A stretch of DNA of 64,000 nucleotides, taken from assembly GCA_016706225.1 (NCBI GenBank), contig JADJKB010000024.1, positions 310,001-374,000 of the forward strand. Direction: 5' to 3'. The notes beneath the pieces are model-generated. The model made no database searches, was not told the origin of the DNA, and was given only the letters and a program-made list of their open reading frames with translations. Both the position numbers and the translations under genes were made by a program. Positions 53,755 through 62,700 of the stretch are shown here, piece by piece. The DNA is from Myxococcales bacterium (GTDB lineage: Bacteria > Myxococcota_A > Polyangia > Polyangiales > Polyangiaceae). How positions within the stretch are numbered: the stretch's first letter is position 1; each line of letters starts with the position of its first letter.

Positions 53755-54285
53755 ATGGATCGAAGGGTATCGCTGACCATGCTGCTCACGTTGGGCGTGC
53801 TGGCCTCCTGCGGCTCCTCCTCCAGTAGCGACGGTACCGGCGGCTCGAGCAGCGGCGGCGCCAGCACCGGGGGGAGTTCGAGCGGCGGCGCAAGCACCGG
53901 CGGCGCTGCGGGCACTGCTGCTGGCGGAGCCGCGGGCTCCACGCTCGGTGGCACGGGCGGGGGCGGTGTGGACGCAGGGAGCGACGCGAGTGATGGCGGT
54001 CCCTTCGTCCAAGACGCCGGCATGTTCGATTGTCGCGGCTGCGGGTGCGATGGCACCACGCACTACTGCGTGAACATTGCGGCGGGTGCGCAGGGGGTCA
54101 AACCCTTCGGCACGGGAGAATGTCAGGACGTGACCGACCCCGGCAAGGAGGGTTGTCATCCGCTGCCGTCGGCGTGCGCGGGCGTGCCCGCTTGTGGTTG
54201 TCTGCCCTCGCCGATGCCTGGTTATGGAGCGTGTTTCTGCGACGACGTGGGCGGCGGGCTCTCGTACAACTGCGCACTGCCCTGA
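53755..54285 (+). CDS. Lipoprotein with Ser/Gly linker and Cys-rich domain
   Basis: 176 residues from ATG 53755. Lipobox (LGVLASC), Ser/Gly linker including a 13-residue repeat (SSSGGASTGG twice), then a domain with twelve Cys (FDCRGCGCDGTTHYC, CAGVPACGCLPSP, GACFCDDVG). Same architecture as the lipoproteins at 25411 and 40721. Function unknown. Confidence 0.7.
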   Translation: MDRRVSLTMLLTLGVLASCGSSSSSDGTGGSSSGGASTGGSSSGGASTGGAAGTAAGGAAGSTLGGTGGGGVDAGSDASDGGPFVQDAGMFDCRGCGCDGTTHYCVNIAAGAQGVKPFGTGECQDVTDPGKEGCHPLPSACAGVPACGCLPSPMPGYGACFCDDVGGGLSYNCALP

Positions 54286-54301
54286 GCTTGGTGACGCGGA
54301 G

Positions 54302-55453
54302 TCAGGCTCCGCGCGCGGCTTTCACTCGGTAGGGAACCGTTGCATCGCCGTCGCTCGTTGCTGCGTCCAGGATCGCCCGCGCCTCGTCGGGTAACGGAGT
54401 GATCCTTGCCAGCGCCCGCGCCGCGGCGAAACCGCGGTCGCGGGTCTCGGCGTCGTGGATGTCCCGACAGGGTCGCACCGCGTGCCGCGCCAGTGCCGGA
54501 GCCGCCGCCCGAACCTGCGCCTGCATGCTGCGCAGGGCGTGGCAGAGGTCAGTCCAGGCTGCCGCGATGTTGCTGTCATCGAGCAGACGGACCAGGTCAG
54601 CGCTCTCGGCGTCCCCGAGCACGCTGTCGGGCGCGATCAGACGCATCGCAGCGGACACGGCGGCGCACGCCGGCGCCGCATGTTCCTCCTGCACGGCGAA
54701 CCGGAGGAGCAACGCGCGGGCGGGTGTCCCCATTGCTGCTGCGATCCGTTCGCACGCGCGCGCCCGCTCGCTGGGCGAGGGGTGCTCGAGCAACATCTCG
54801 TCGTCGAGCGCGGCGCCGCGTCGTGCAACGAGCCAGCGCAGGGCAGCGAGTCCGCGCGGGGCGGAGGCTGGCTCCGGAAACGCCGTTGTGAGCGCCTCGG
54901 TGGCGGCCTCGAGAGTCGCGACGGGGAGCGCGGCCAGGGCGCTGACGCCGACCTCGTCGAGGAAACGATCCAGGGTAACGCTGCCCACGCTCCGCGCTGC
55001 GAAGCACATCGGAAGCGTGGCGGTGGCGCCGTGCAGAGCGAGCGCCGCGGCCGCCAAGTCCGAGACGTATCGACGCTCGAGCCCCTCCGCCGCGTCGGAG
55101 TATGGATCCACGAGCTCCCGATGCTCAGTGGCGTACCTGCGATCATCGAGCGCGGCGACGAGGGCGTCCAGTGTCTGCTGCGAAAACGGCGCGTGCGCCG
55201 TCACGGCAATCAGCTGGACGACGTCGATGTGTGTCACCACCTCGCCGCCGAAAGTCGAGAGAATGAGCGAACGGCAGCTGGAGCCGTCGGGGTCGCGTTC
55301 GAGCCACGCAATCACCGAGCAACGGCTCTCGCTGCCGGCGCCCGGATCATGAGCGGCCGTCTCGCGACACACCACTCCTCCGCCGTCCGCCGACACGGAC
55401 TGCGTGACCCCGCCGGCGCCCTTCGTCCACGTCGCCGACGTCCACTCAGCCAT
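54302..55453 (-). CDS. Helical-repeat protein, unknown
   Basis: 383 residues from ATG 55453. No signal peptide. The N-terminal 90 residues are mixed (SRCSVIAWLERDPDGSSC, VVTHIDVVQLIAVTA), the rest is almost all Ala/Leu-rich helices in pairs of about 35 residues (LAALPVATLEAATEALTTAF, LRWLVARRGAALDDEML), suggesting HEAT-like repeats. Likely a cytoplasmic scaffold. No family recognised. Confidence 0.6.
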   Translation of the reverse strand: MAEWTSATWTKGAGGVTQSVSADGGGVVCRETAAHDPGAGSESRCSVIAWLERDPDGSSCRSLILSTFGGEVVTHIDVVQLIAVTAHAPFSQQTLDALVAALDDRRYATEHRELVDPYSDAAEGLERRYVSDLAAAALALHGATATLPMCFAARSVGSVTLDRFLDEVGVSALAALPVATLEAATEALTTAFPEPASAPRGLAALRWLVARRGAALDDEMLLEHPSPSERARACERIAAAMGTPARALLLRFAVQEEHAAPACAAVSAAMRLIAPDSVLGDAESADLVRLLDDSNIAAAWTDLCHALRSMQAQVRAAAPALARHAVRPCRDIHDAETRDRGFAAARALARITPLPDEARAILDAATSDGDATVPYRVKAARGA

Positions 55454-55479
55454 GCTCGGGCTCCGCGACCTGGTCGAGC

Positions 55480-55932
55480 TCAGCGTTTCTGCTGTTTGGC
55501 GAAGAACTCAGCGCCGCGCTGCTGGATGACCTCTGGTGAGAGGGCCTCCAAGAACGTCGCGAATGCCCAGGAGTTGTCGTTCGCGTCCGCGACGATCCCA
55601 ACGCGCTCGCCGAAGAACATGTCGGTCGGTGGCATCTTCGATTTCGCGCCGGCGGCCGTGGCGCGCTCGTAGGCCGCATTCACGTCCGGCACGTAGACGT
55701 GGAAGAGAGCGTTCGTCGTCTCGGGATCCCGCGCGGCTCGGTCGACCGCGACGCGCGTGTCGCCGATGCAGATCTCCGCGTGCACCACCTTACCGTCCGG
55801 GCCCTCGAACCGCATGCCCGGCTCCGCGCCGAGCGTGAGCCTGGCCCAATCGATGTAGGCCTCCGGATCCTTGACGTTCAGCCCCGTGGTGACAGTGGGG
55901 TAACCGGGACGCGTGAAGCTGTTGTTCGACAT
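55480..55932 (-). CDS. VOC/glyoxalase-fold protein
   Basis: 150 residues from ATG 55932. PhnB/YcgJ-like VOC pattern: VTTGLNVKDPEAYIDW, VVHAEICIGDTRVAVDRAA, ALFHVYVPDVNAAYERATAA and ERVGIVADANDNSWAFATF. His and Glu residues at strand positions could bind a metal. Substrate unknown. 27 bases upstream of the helical-repeat gene on the same strand, so perhaps one operon. Confidence 0.8.
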   Translation of the reverse strand: MSNNSFTRPGYPTVTTGLNVKDPEAYIDWARLTLGAEPGMRFEGPDGKVVHAEICIGDTRVAVDRAARDPETTNALFHVYVPDVNAAYERATAAGAKSKMPPTDMFFGERVGIVADANDNSWAFATFLEALSPEVIQQRGAEFFAKQQKR

Positions 55933-56293
55933 GTTCTTCTCCCCGCTCGGGCTGGACCCGAACTCAGCTCGCGTAAGGCAGACTCGTCGGGAAGGGAAGG
56001 CGGACCGCTCTTGTCGCGAAATGCTCGAAGCGAACCGGCGGCAGGGTGGGTTGGTCTCGCCTCGGGGGGGGGCGTCTCCGCCACCCCGGGCCCGTCAGCG
56101 CGAGTGGTCAGCCGCGGGTGCAGCGCTTCACCAAGCCCTGACATCGACGTTCTAGATTTGAGCGCGCGGCTGCCGAAAGGCGTGAGACTGCGGCTGACTA
56201 GCGAGGCACAAACGCCGCAGTCACAGCGCTCGAAATGACATCGGTCATGACACACCGCGGGATCCCGACTCCCACTGACGTCAGTGTCAGTAG
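55933..56293. other. Control region without genes
   Basis: No gene is supported. The right part has a series of TGAC/GTCA half-sites (TGACATCGGTCA, GTCATGAC, TGACGTCA) that precede the dehydratase-activase gene. Confidence 0.4.
56273..56286. promoter_or_regulatory. Perfect 14-bp palindrome CACTGACGTCAGTG
   Basis: Lies 7 bases before the ATG at 56294. Its position and the nearby TGAC/GTCA half-sites suggest an operator for the downstream gene. The regulator is unknown. If the start is the ATG at 56315, the site is 28 bases away. Confidence 0.5.
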
Positions 56294-59200
56294 ATGGCGC
56301 TACGCTGGCTCGCCATGGCAGAGCGCAGACTGGGCGGTGCGCGCTTCGTCGGTATCGACGTGGGCGCCGAGACGGTGAAAGTCGTGGAGCTCGTTCGTGA
56401 AGACGACGCGCTCGTCTGGACGCGACGTCGCAGTGTCGAGCATCACAAGGAGCCCGGGCGGGCAGTGCTCGCGGCGCTCGCCGACTTCGGCTGGGACGAT
56501 CTAACGGGGGCGAGCGTCGTGGGGCGCGCGAGCCGGATCCTCGCGCTGCCCGCCGTGCCGACCAAACAGGCGCAGGCCGCGGGCGCGCGCTTCTTGACCG
56601 GTGCCGCCGAGGCGACAGTGGTGAGCATCGGAGCGCACGGCTTCTCGGTGCTCGAGCTGCGACCGAGTGGCGTCGAGGTGTTCCGGGAGAACTCGCGCTG
56701 CTCCCAGGGCACGGGGAATTTCCTGCGGCAGCTCGTCGAGCGTTTTGGCCTCGACATCGAGGCCGCGAGTGAGATGGCGGAGGGTGTGAAGGAACCAGCG
56801 CTCCTGTCCGGTCGCTGTCCGGTGATCCTCAAGACCGACATGACCCACCTCGCCAACAAGGGCGAAGGTCGTGAGCGCATCGTCGCCGGCCTCTACGACG
56901 CCGTGTGTGAGAACGTGCAGGTGCTGCTCAAGCCGGCGGTGTCTCCCAAACCCGTGCTCTTGATCGGTGGGGTGTCCCGGTCGCGGCGAGTTCAGGAGCA
57001 TTTCAGCCGGTTTCTCGAGCGGAACGCCATGCATCTCTTGCCAACGACCGGGGACGACGCCGTGTATGTCGATGCCCTCGGCGCCGCGCTCGTGTCGGCG
57101 GAGCGCCCCGCGCGGCTCCCGACCTTCGATCGACTGCTCGCACCCACCTTGCACGCTCACCTCGATCGTGTGCCCGCGCTGGGGAGTCAGCTCTCGCGCA
57201 TCACACGCATGGAGCGGCCGCCGCTCCCGACCCTCATCGAGGGAAAGCGAGAGGTCATCGCCGGCTTCGACATCGGGTCGACGGGGTCGAAGGTCGTCGC
57301 GCTGGACCGAGGCTCGAAGGAGATCTTGTGGGAGGGCTACATCAACACCAACGGGGATCCCGTTGGGGCCGCCCAGGCGCTGATGCGAATGCTCAGCGAG
57401 TCCCCGGTCCGTGAGCAGGACCTCGTGGCATTCGGCGCAACCGGCAGCGGGCGCGAGATCGTCGGCTCGCTGCTCTCGAGCTGCTATGGCGCCTCACGCG
57501 TCTACGTGTTGAACGAGATCGCGGCCCACGCCGAGGGCGCTCTCCACTACGACGGCAGTGTCGACACCATCTTCGAAATTGGTGGGCAAGACGCCAAGTA
57601 CATTCGCCTCTCGGAGGGTCGCGTGGTCGACGCGGCGATGAACGAGGCGTGTAGCGCCGGCACCGGCTCCTTCATCGAGGAGCAAGGCAGGAAGATCGGC
57701 GGCATCGACAGTGTGGTTCAGCTCGGTGAAGAAGCGCTGCGCGCCGAGGGTGGCGTCTCGCTCGGGCAGCACTGCTCGGTGTTCATGGCCGAGATCATCG
57801 ATGAGGCCGTGGCCGCAGGCGTGGACACCAGTTCCGTCGTCGCCGGCATCTACGCCTCGGTGATCCAGAACTACCTGAACCGCGTGAAGGGCGCGCGCTC
57901 GGTGGGGCAGGTGGTCTTTTGTCAGGGCATGCCCTTCGCGTCGAACGCCCTGGCCGCGGCCGTCGCTCGTGAGACTGGCAGTCGAGTCATCGTACCGCCG
58001 AACCCTGGCACCGTCGGGGCGCTCGGCATTGCGTTGCTCACCCGGAAGGCGGTTGGAGCGGAGGTGGCCGGCGGCGTCGACCCCGAGCGCCTGCTCTCCG
58101 CCAAGGTCGTTCGTCGTGACACCTTCGTCTGTCAGAGCAAGAAGGGCTGCGGCGAGCCAGGCAACAAGTGCCGCATCGATCGCGTGGGGACGGTCGTCGA
58201 GGAAAAACCCGGCCGCTTCACCTGGGGCGGGAGCTGCTCACTCTGGGATCGGGGCACCGGCAAGAAGAAGCTGCCGGATCTCGCGCCGGATCCCTTCCGC
58301 GATCGCGAGGCGCTGATTGCTCGCATCGTCGAACGGGTGAGCGTCGACCGGGGCGGGACCAAGATCGCGGTCACCGACGAGTTCCAGCTCAAGGGCCTGT
58401 TCCCGTTCTTCTCGACGTTCTTGTTCGAGCTCGGTTTCGACGTCGTGTACGAGCGGAGCGCCGGTTCGAAGACCCTCAAGCGCGGCATCGAGGAAGCCAA
58501 TGTACCCTGGTGCGCGCCGATGCAGCTCTATCACGGCATCGTCAGCGCGATGGCCGACCGCGAAGTGAGCTTCATCTTCGCGCCCATGCTGCGAGAGATG
58601 CAGCACGTTGCCCAAGAGCCACACGCCGTTGCGTGTCCCGTGGTGCAGGCCAGCCCTGACGTGCTGCGCCTCGACCTCGGGGAAAAGCGTGGTGCGCGCC
58701 TGCTCTCGCCAGTCGTGGATTTTGGTCCGGAAGGCTACGAATCCAAGGAATTCCTGCGCAGTTGCCAGAGGGTCGCGGAGTCCCTGGGGGTTGGCGGTCT
58801 GACTTGGCTGCGGGCGTACCAGCGCGCAAAACGCGAGCAGGCGAGCTTCGAACGCGAGTGTCTCGAGCTCGGACGCCAAGCGCTGCGGTTCTGCCGGGAG
58901 AACGACGTCTTGCCCGTGGTCGTGCTCGGGAGGCCGTACACCATCTACAACTCGGTGCTGAACTCCAACGTGCCCCCGCTCATGCGCGAGCAAGGCGCGA
59001 TTGCCATCCCCATCGACTGCTACGAGGTCGCTGCGGACGTGCCGACCTTCAACGGAGTGTACTGGGGTCACGGACAGCGCAACTTGCGCGCCGCCCACCA
59101 GATCCGCCGCACGCCGGGGTTGTATGCCATCTGGTGCAGCAACTACTCGTGTGGTCCCGACAGCTTCAATCTGCACTTCTTCGCCTACGCCATGGCGGGC

Positions 59201-60694
59201 AGGCCGTTTGCGGTGATCGAGACCGACGGCCACTCCGGGGACGCCGGCACCAAGACACGCATCGAGGCGTTCTTGCACTGCGTGCGCGAGGACCTCGCGC
59301 GCGAACCGACATACGAGGTCGAGAATGACCTGACCCGAGTTGCGCGGCAAAGTCACACACTCGCGGACATTCGCGCCTCCGGTGAGCGCCTCCTGGTGCC
59401 CCGCATGGGCGAAGGCTCGGAGGCAATGGTTGCGTGTCTGCGGGGGGTCGGCGTCGAGGCGGAGGTCTTGCCGCGGCCCGATCGGGAGGCGCTCCGCCTC
59501 GGACGCCGCCAGACCTCGGGCAAAGAGTGTGTGCCGATGACGATCACGCTGGGCAGCCTGCTCCAGCGTGTGGAGCGTGAGCCGAATCCGGAGCAGCGCT
59601 TCGCGTTTTTCATGCCGACTGCGGAGGGGCCCTGTCGCTTTGGCGTGTACAACATGCTGCATCGCCTGGTGCTCGAGCGGCTCGGCTCCGCCGATCGAGT
59701 GCGGATCTGGTCGCCGGCCGACAAGGACTACTTTGCCGGCGTGGCTGCGGGATTCTCCGCGCTGGTGATGGTCGGTTTTGCGGCGCACGACATGCTGGAA
59801 GCCGCGCTCCTCGACGTGCGGCCGCGCGAGGCCGAACGCGGTCTGGCCGACGCGATCTTTCGGCGTTACCAGCGTGAGCTCTTGGACCGGCTGGAGCAGG
59901 CTGGCGGCGAGGATCTGAGTGTGCCGCGAGCGCTCTTTCAGGTGGCGTCGGGACGCCTCTTCGGCTGCACCGACATTCTCCGGCGCGCCGCCGCCGAGCT
60001 CGCGGGTGTGCGGACGGAGCGCGAGATGCCGACGGTGCTCGTCGTGGGCGAGATCTACGTGCGCTGCGACCCCTTCTCCAACGACTTCGTGATCGAGAAG
60101 CTGGAGCAACGCGGCGTTCGCGCGCGCTTCGCGCCTTTCTCGGAGTGGCTCGAGTACACGGACTACATTCACACGCTGCACGGCACCAAGTCCGGCGTGG
60201 CGGCCAAGCTGTCGTCGATGGTGCAGCAGCGCATCCTCGAACACACTTACTCCGTGGCCGGCGAAATCCTCGGTTGGCCAGCGCGCATCGACGTGCGTCA
60301 GACCATCAACGCCGCGAAACCCTACGTGCGCGACGACCTTGCCGGCGAGGCCGTGCTGACCGTCGGCGGACCCGTGCACGAGTGGCACGAAGGCCTCATC
60401 GATGGGGTCGTGAGTGTCGGGCCGCTCGAGTGCATGCCGAACAAGATCTCGGAGGCACAGTTCTTCCACGTGGCGGAGCGCGAGGGCCTACCGTCGCTCA
60501 CGCTCGCCCTGAACGGCGATCCGGTGGACCCCGCGGTGCTCGACGGTTTTGCGTTCGAGGTGCACGAGACCGCGCGCCGCCGCCGCGACGGGCTCGCGCC
60601 CGAGCCCATTCGCCACAAACGCCGGCTGCGCGTGCTCACCGGCGAGGGTCGCGCCCAGGACGTACCTCGCGGGTGCTCCTTGCCCGCCGAGTGA
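56294..60694 (+). CDS. 2-hydroxyacyl-CoA dehydratase activase-related protein (giant)
   Basis: 1466 residues. Two BadF/BadG/BcrA-type ATPase domains: FVGIDVGAETVKVVELV with NSRCSQGTGNFLRQL and GRCPVILKTDMTHL in the first, GFDIGSTGSKVVALDR with NEACSAGTGSFIEEQ and QHCSVFMAEII in the second, whose Cys bind the [4Fe-4S] cluster in known activases. A Cys cluster follows (CQSKKGCGEPGNKC), then two large dehydratase-like domains with NVPWCAPMQLYHG, YSCGPDSF and SGKECVPMTI. Such long fusions are predicted to couple ATP hydrolysis to low-potential electron transfer, often in anaerobes. The partner dehydratase is not in the window. Start ATG 56294 or 56315 (MAERRLGG). Confidence 0.85.
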   Translation: MALRWLAMAERRLGGARFVGIDVGAETVKVVELVREDDALVWTRRRSVEHHKEPGRAVLAALADFGWDDLTGASVVGRASRILALPAVPTKQAQAAGARFLTGAAEATVVSIGAHGFSVLELRPSGVEVFRENSRCSQGTGNFLRQLVERFGLDIEAASEMAEGVKEPALLSGRCPVILKTDMTHLANKGEGRERIVAGLYDAVCENVQVLLKPAVSPKPVLLIGGVSRSRRVQEHFSRFLERNAMHLLPTTGDDAVYVDALGAALVSAERPARLPTFDRLLAPTLHAHLDRVPALGSQLSRITRMERPPLPTLIEGKREVIAGFDIGSTGSKVVALDRGSKEILWEGYINTNGDPVGAAQALMRMLSESPVREQDLVAFGATGSGREIVGSLLSSCYGASRVYVLNEIAAHAEGALHYDGSVDTIFEIGGQDAKYIRLSEGRVVDAAMNEACSAGTGSFIEEQGRKIGGIDSVVQLGEEALRAEGGVSLGQHCSVFMAEIIDEAVAAGVDTSSVVAGIYASVIQNYLNRVKGARSVGQVVFCQGMPFASNALAAAVARETGSRVIVPPNPGTVGALGIALLTRKAVGAEVAGGVDPERLLSAKVVRRDTFVCQSKKGCGEPGNKCRIDRVGTVVEEKPGRFTWGGSCSLWDRGTGKKKLPDLAPDPFRDREALIARIVERVSVDRGGTKIAVTDEFQLKGLFPFFSTFLFELGFDVVYERSAGSKTLKRGIEEANVPWCAPMQLYHGIVSAMADREVSFIFAPMLREMQHVAQEPHAVACPVVQASPDVLRLDLGEKRGARLLSPVVDFGPEGYESKEFLRSCQRVAESLGVGGLTWLRAYQRAKREQASFERECLELGRQALRFCRENDVLPVVVLGRPYTIYNSVLNSNVPPLMREQGAIAIPIDCYEVAADVPTFNGVYWGHGQRNLRAAHQIRRTPGLYAIWCSNYSCGPDSFNLHFFAYAMAGRPFAVIETDGHSGDAGTKTRIEAFLHCVREDLAREPTYEVENDLTRVARQSHTLADIRASGERLLVPRMGEGSEAMVACLRGVGVEAEVLPRPDREALRLGRRQTSGKECVPMTITLGSLLQRVEREPNPEQRFAFFMPTAEGPCRFGVYNMLHRLVLERLGSADRVRIWSPADKDYFAGVAAGFSALVMVGFAAHDMLEAALLDVRPREAERGLADAIFRRYQRELLDRLEQAGGEDLSVPRALFQVASGRLFGCTDILRRAAAELAGVRTEREMPTVLVVGEIYVRCDPFSNDFVIEKLEQRGVRARFAPFSEWLEYTDYIHTLHGTKSGVAAKLSSMVQQRILEHTYSVAGEILGWPARIDVRQTINAAKPYVRDDLAGEAVLTVGGPVHEWHEGLIDGVVSVGPLECMPNKISEAQFFHVAEREGLPSLTLALNGDPVDPAVLDGFAFEVHETARRRRDGLAPEPIRHKRRLRVLTGEGRAQDVPRGCSLPAE

Positions 60695-60746
60695 CGAAAC
60701 GGGCGAGGCTTTCCTCCCCGCACTTGCCGTGACAATGCTGGTGTGG

Positions 60747-61226
60747 ATGAAACCCTGGGCCATGGGTTTGTTGCTGGTCGCGTGCAACAGTCGAACCCCG
60801 AGCACGCAACCGAGCACAGCCCCGCTCGAGCCGACCGCGTCGGCCCCCGTCGACGCGCCGAAGCCGTCCGCTTCGGTGGCCCCCGCTGGCGAGGAGGCCG
60901 GTGCCGACGCGATTGATCGACTCGTGCGCCGGCTCGCCGCACAACCGCTGTGGACGAACGGCGTCTCTCCGCAGTTGAAGCTACCCAAGACCACACCCGT
61001 GGCGGAGGTCGTAGCGCAGGTGCTTTTGATCGTGAGCTTCAACCCGGGCAAGGTGAAGACCCACGAGGTCATCTCTACGCGCAGCGTGGTCATTGGCTCC
61101 GAGCCCGAGCCGTACCAAGCCGCGCTCGTCGACACCGATCAGGGGCGCAAGATCGTCCTGCTCCGCTACGAGCCGCCGGATTTCGGCTGGTGGAGCCGGG
61201 TCTTCGACGTTCCCGCTCGGGAGTGA
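60747..61226 (+). CDS. Small lipoprotein, unknown
   Basis: 159 residues from ATG 60747 (MKPWAMGLLLVAC, good lipobox); ATG 60735 is an alternative. A Pro/Ser/Ala linker, then a domain of about 95 residues (PVAEVVAQVLLIVSFNPGKV, KIVLLRYEPPDFGWWSRVFD) with no known family. It lies 4 bases before the amidase gene. Confidence 0.65.
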   Translation: MKPWAMGLLLVACNSRTPSTQPSTAPLEPTASAPVDAPKPSASVAPAGEEAGADAIDRLVRRLAAQPLWTNGVSPQLKLPKTTPVAEVVAQVLLIVSFNPGKVKTHEVISTRSVVIGSEPEPYQAALVDTDQGRKIVLLRYEPPDFGWWSRVFDVPARE

Positions 61227-61230
61227 AGCG

Positions 61231-62640
61231 ATGTCACGAGCAGGCTCCGAACCCGCCAACTGGGACGCCGTGGAGACGGCGGCGCGCATCCGCAGCGGCG
61301 AGGTCAGCGCGCGCGAAATACTGCGGGGTGCCATCGCGAGAGCAGAGAGTGCTAGCCCCCTCGGGGCACTGGTCACGCCGACCTTCGAACGGGCGCTCGA
61401 AGCTGCAGAAACGCTGGGGAGCGGAGCGCTTGCAGGAGTCCCGAGCGCATTGAAAGATCTGCTCCAGGTCGCGGGCGTTCGCACCACCTGGGGCTCCCAG
61501 GCCATCGGCGACTATGTGTCCAAGAAGTCGGACCCGTTCGTGCGTCGTTTCGAGGACGCGGGGCTCGTCAGTCTTGGCAAGACCGCGACGCCCGAGTTCG
61601 GCCTCACTGCGACAACTGAACCACTCGGCCGCGATCCGTGCCGTAATCCGTGGGATCCGCGGCGAATCACCGGCGGCTCGTCCGGTGGCTCGGCGGCGCT
61701 CGTGGCCGCCGGGGTGATCCCCATTGCGAGCGCCAGTGACGGCGGGGGCTCCATCCGCATTCCCGCGGCGTGCTGCGGGCTCGTGGGCTTCAAACCGTCG
61801 CGCCTCCGCTCCGACATGCTGGGCTCCAACTTGTTGCCCGTGAACATCGCCTGCGACGGAGTGCTCACGCGTAGCGTGCGTGACACCATCGCGTTCTTCG
61901 ATGCCGTCGAGTCCGGGCGGCCGCCGAGGAAGATCGATGCGATCGGCGCGGTCCGCGCAAAGCCAGCGCGTCGCATTCGGGTCGGCGTGTTCGTGAACGC
62001 TCCCCTCGGTCTCCCGGTGCATCCAGAGGTCCAGGCGGCCGTTCGGGCGGCGGCGGCCACCTGCGCGGCCCTTGGGCACCACGTCGAGGAGATCGACGTT
62101 CCGTTCGCCGCGTCGGTGGTCGAAGACTTTCAGAGGTACTGGGCCTACGTGGCGTGGGCGCAGGTCCGATTTGGCAAAATCGCGACGCATCGCGGGTTCG
62201 ACGCCCGCCGCGTCGAGCCATGGACCGCTGCGATGGCCGCGGCTTTCACCGGGGCCCGCTGGGCGGCGTTTGGCGCCATCCGAAGACTTCGCCGCTTCGG
62301 CGAAGTGTACGACGCGGTTCTGCAAGACTACCCAGTGCTCGTGTGCCCCACCGTCGCCGCGCCCGCGCCCGTCATCGGGCATCTCGCTACCGATCTGCCC
62401 TTCGAGTTGGTGTTCGGTCGCGTCGAGGCGTTCGCCGGGTTCACCTGCATCCAGAACGTCGCCGGCGCGCCCGCGATTTCTCTCCCGCTCGGGCAGAGCA
62501 CCGAAGGGCTCCCGATCGGAGTTCAGTTTGCGACGGCGCGCGGCGAGGATCGCCTGTTGCTCGAATTGGCGCGAGAGCTGGAGAGCGCGGCGCCCTGGCA
62601 GCCGACAGCGCCGTCTGATCGCTGGCGCTCTGCCGTCTGA
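61231..62640 (+). CDS. Amidase-signature family hydrolase
   Basis: 469 residues from ATG 61231. The Ser-cisSer-Lys triad is in place: Lys in PSALKDLLQVAG (near 73), Gly/Ser loop ITGGSSGGSAALVAAG (near 147) and the nucleophile Ser in ASDGGGSIRIPAACCGLVG (near 175). Related enzymes cleave amides or esters; GatA-type, acetamidase-type and fatty-acid-amide types cannot be told apart by eye, and no gatB/gatC lies nearby. No signal peptide, so cytoplasmic. Confidence 0.85.
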   Translation: MSRAGSEPANWDAVETAARIRSGEVSAREILRGAIARAESASPLGALVTPTFERALEAAETLGSGALAGVPSALKDLLQVAGVRTTWGSQAIGDYVSKKSDPFVRRFEDAGLVSLGKTATPEFGLTATTEPLGRDPCRNPWDPRRITGGSSGGSAALVAAGVIPIASASDGGGSIRIPAACCGLVGFKPSRLRSDMLGSNLLPVNIACDGVLTRSVRDTIAFFDAVESGRPPRKIDAIGAVRAKPARRIRVGVFVNAPLGLPVHPEVQAAVRAAAATCAALGHHVEEIDVPFAASVVEDFQRYWAYVAWAQVRFGKIATHRGFDARRVEPWTAAMAAAFTGARWAAFGAIRRLRRFGEVYDAVLQDYPVLVCPTVAAPAPVIGHLATDLPFELVFGRVEAFAGFTCIQNVAGAPAISLPLGQSTEGLPIGVQFATARGEDRLLLELARELESAAPWQPTAPSDRWRSAV

Positions 62641-62700
62641 ACCGCGCGCCCGGGGATTGTGAGCTTGTCCGCGACGAGGTCTCGCGGGATCATCGCGACG

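Noticed and set aside
58238..60469. A 743-codon minus-strand frame
   Set aside because: Antisense to the dehydratase-activase gene, with composition typical of a GC shadow.
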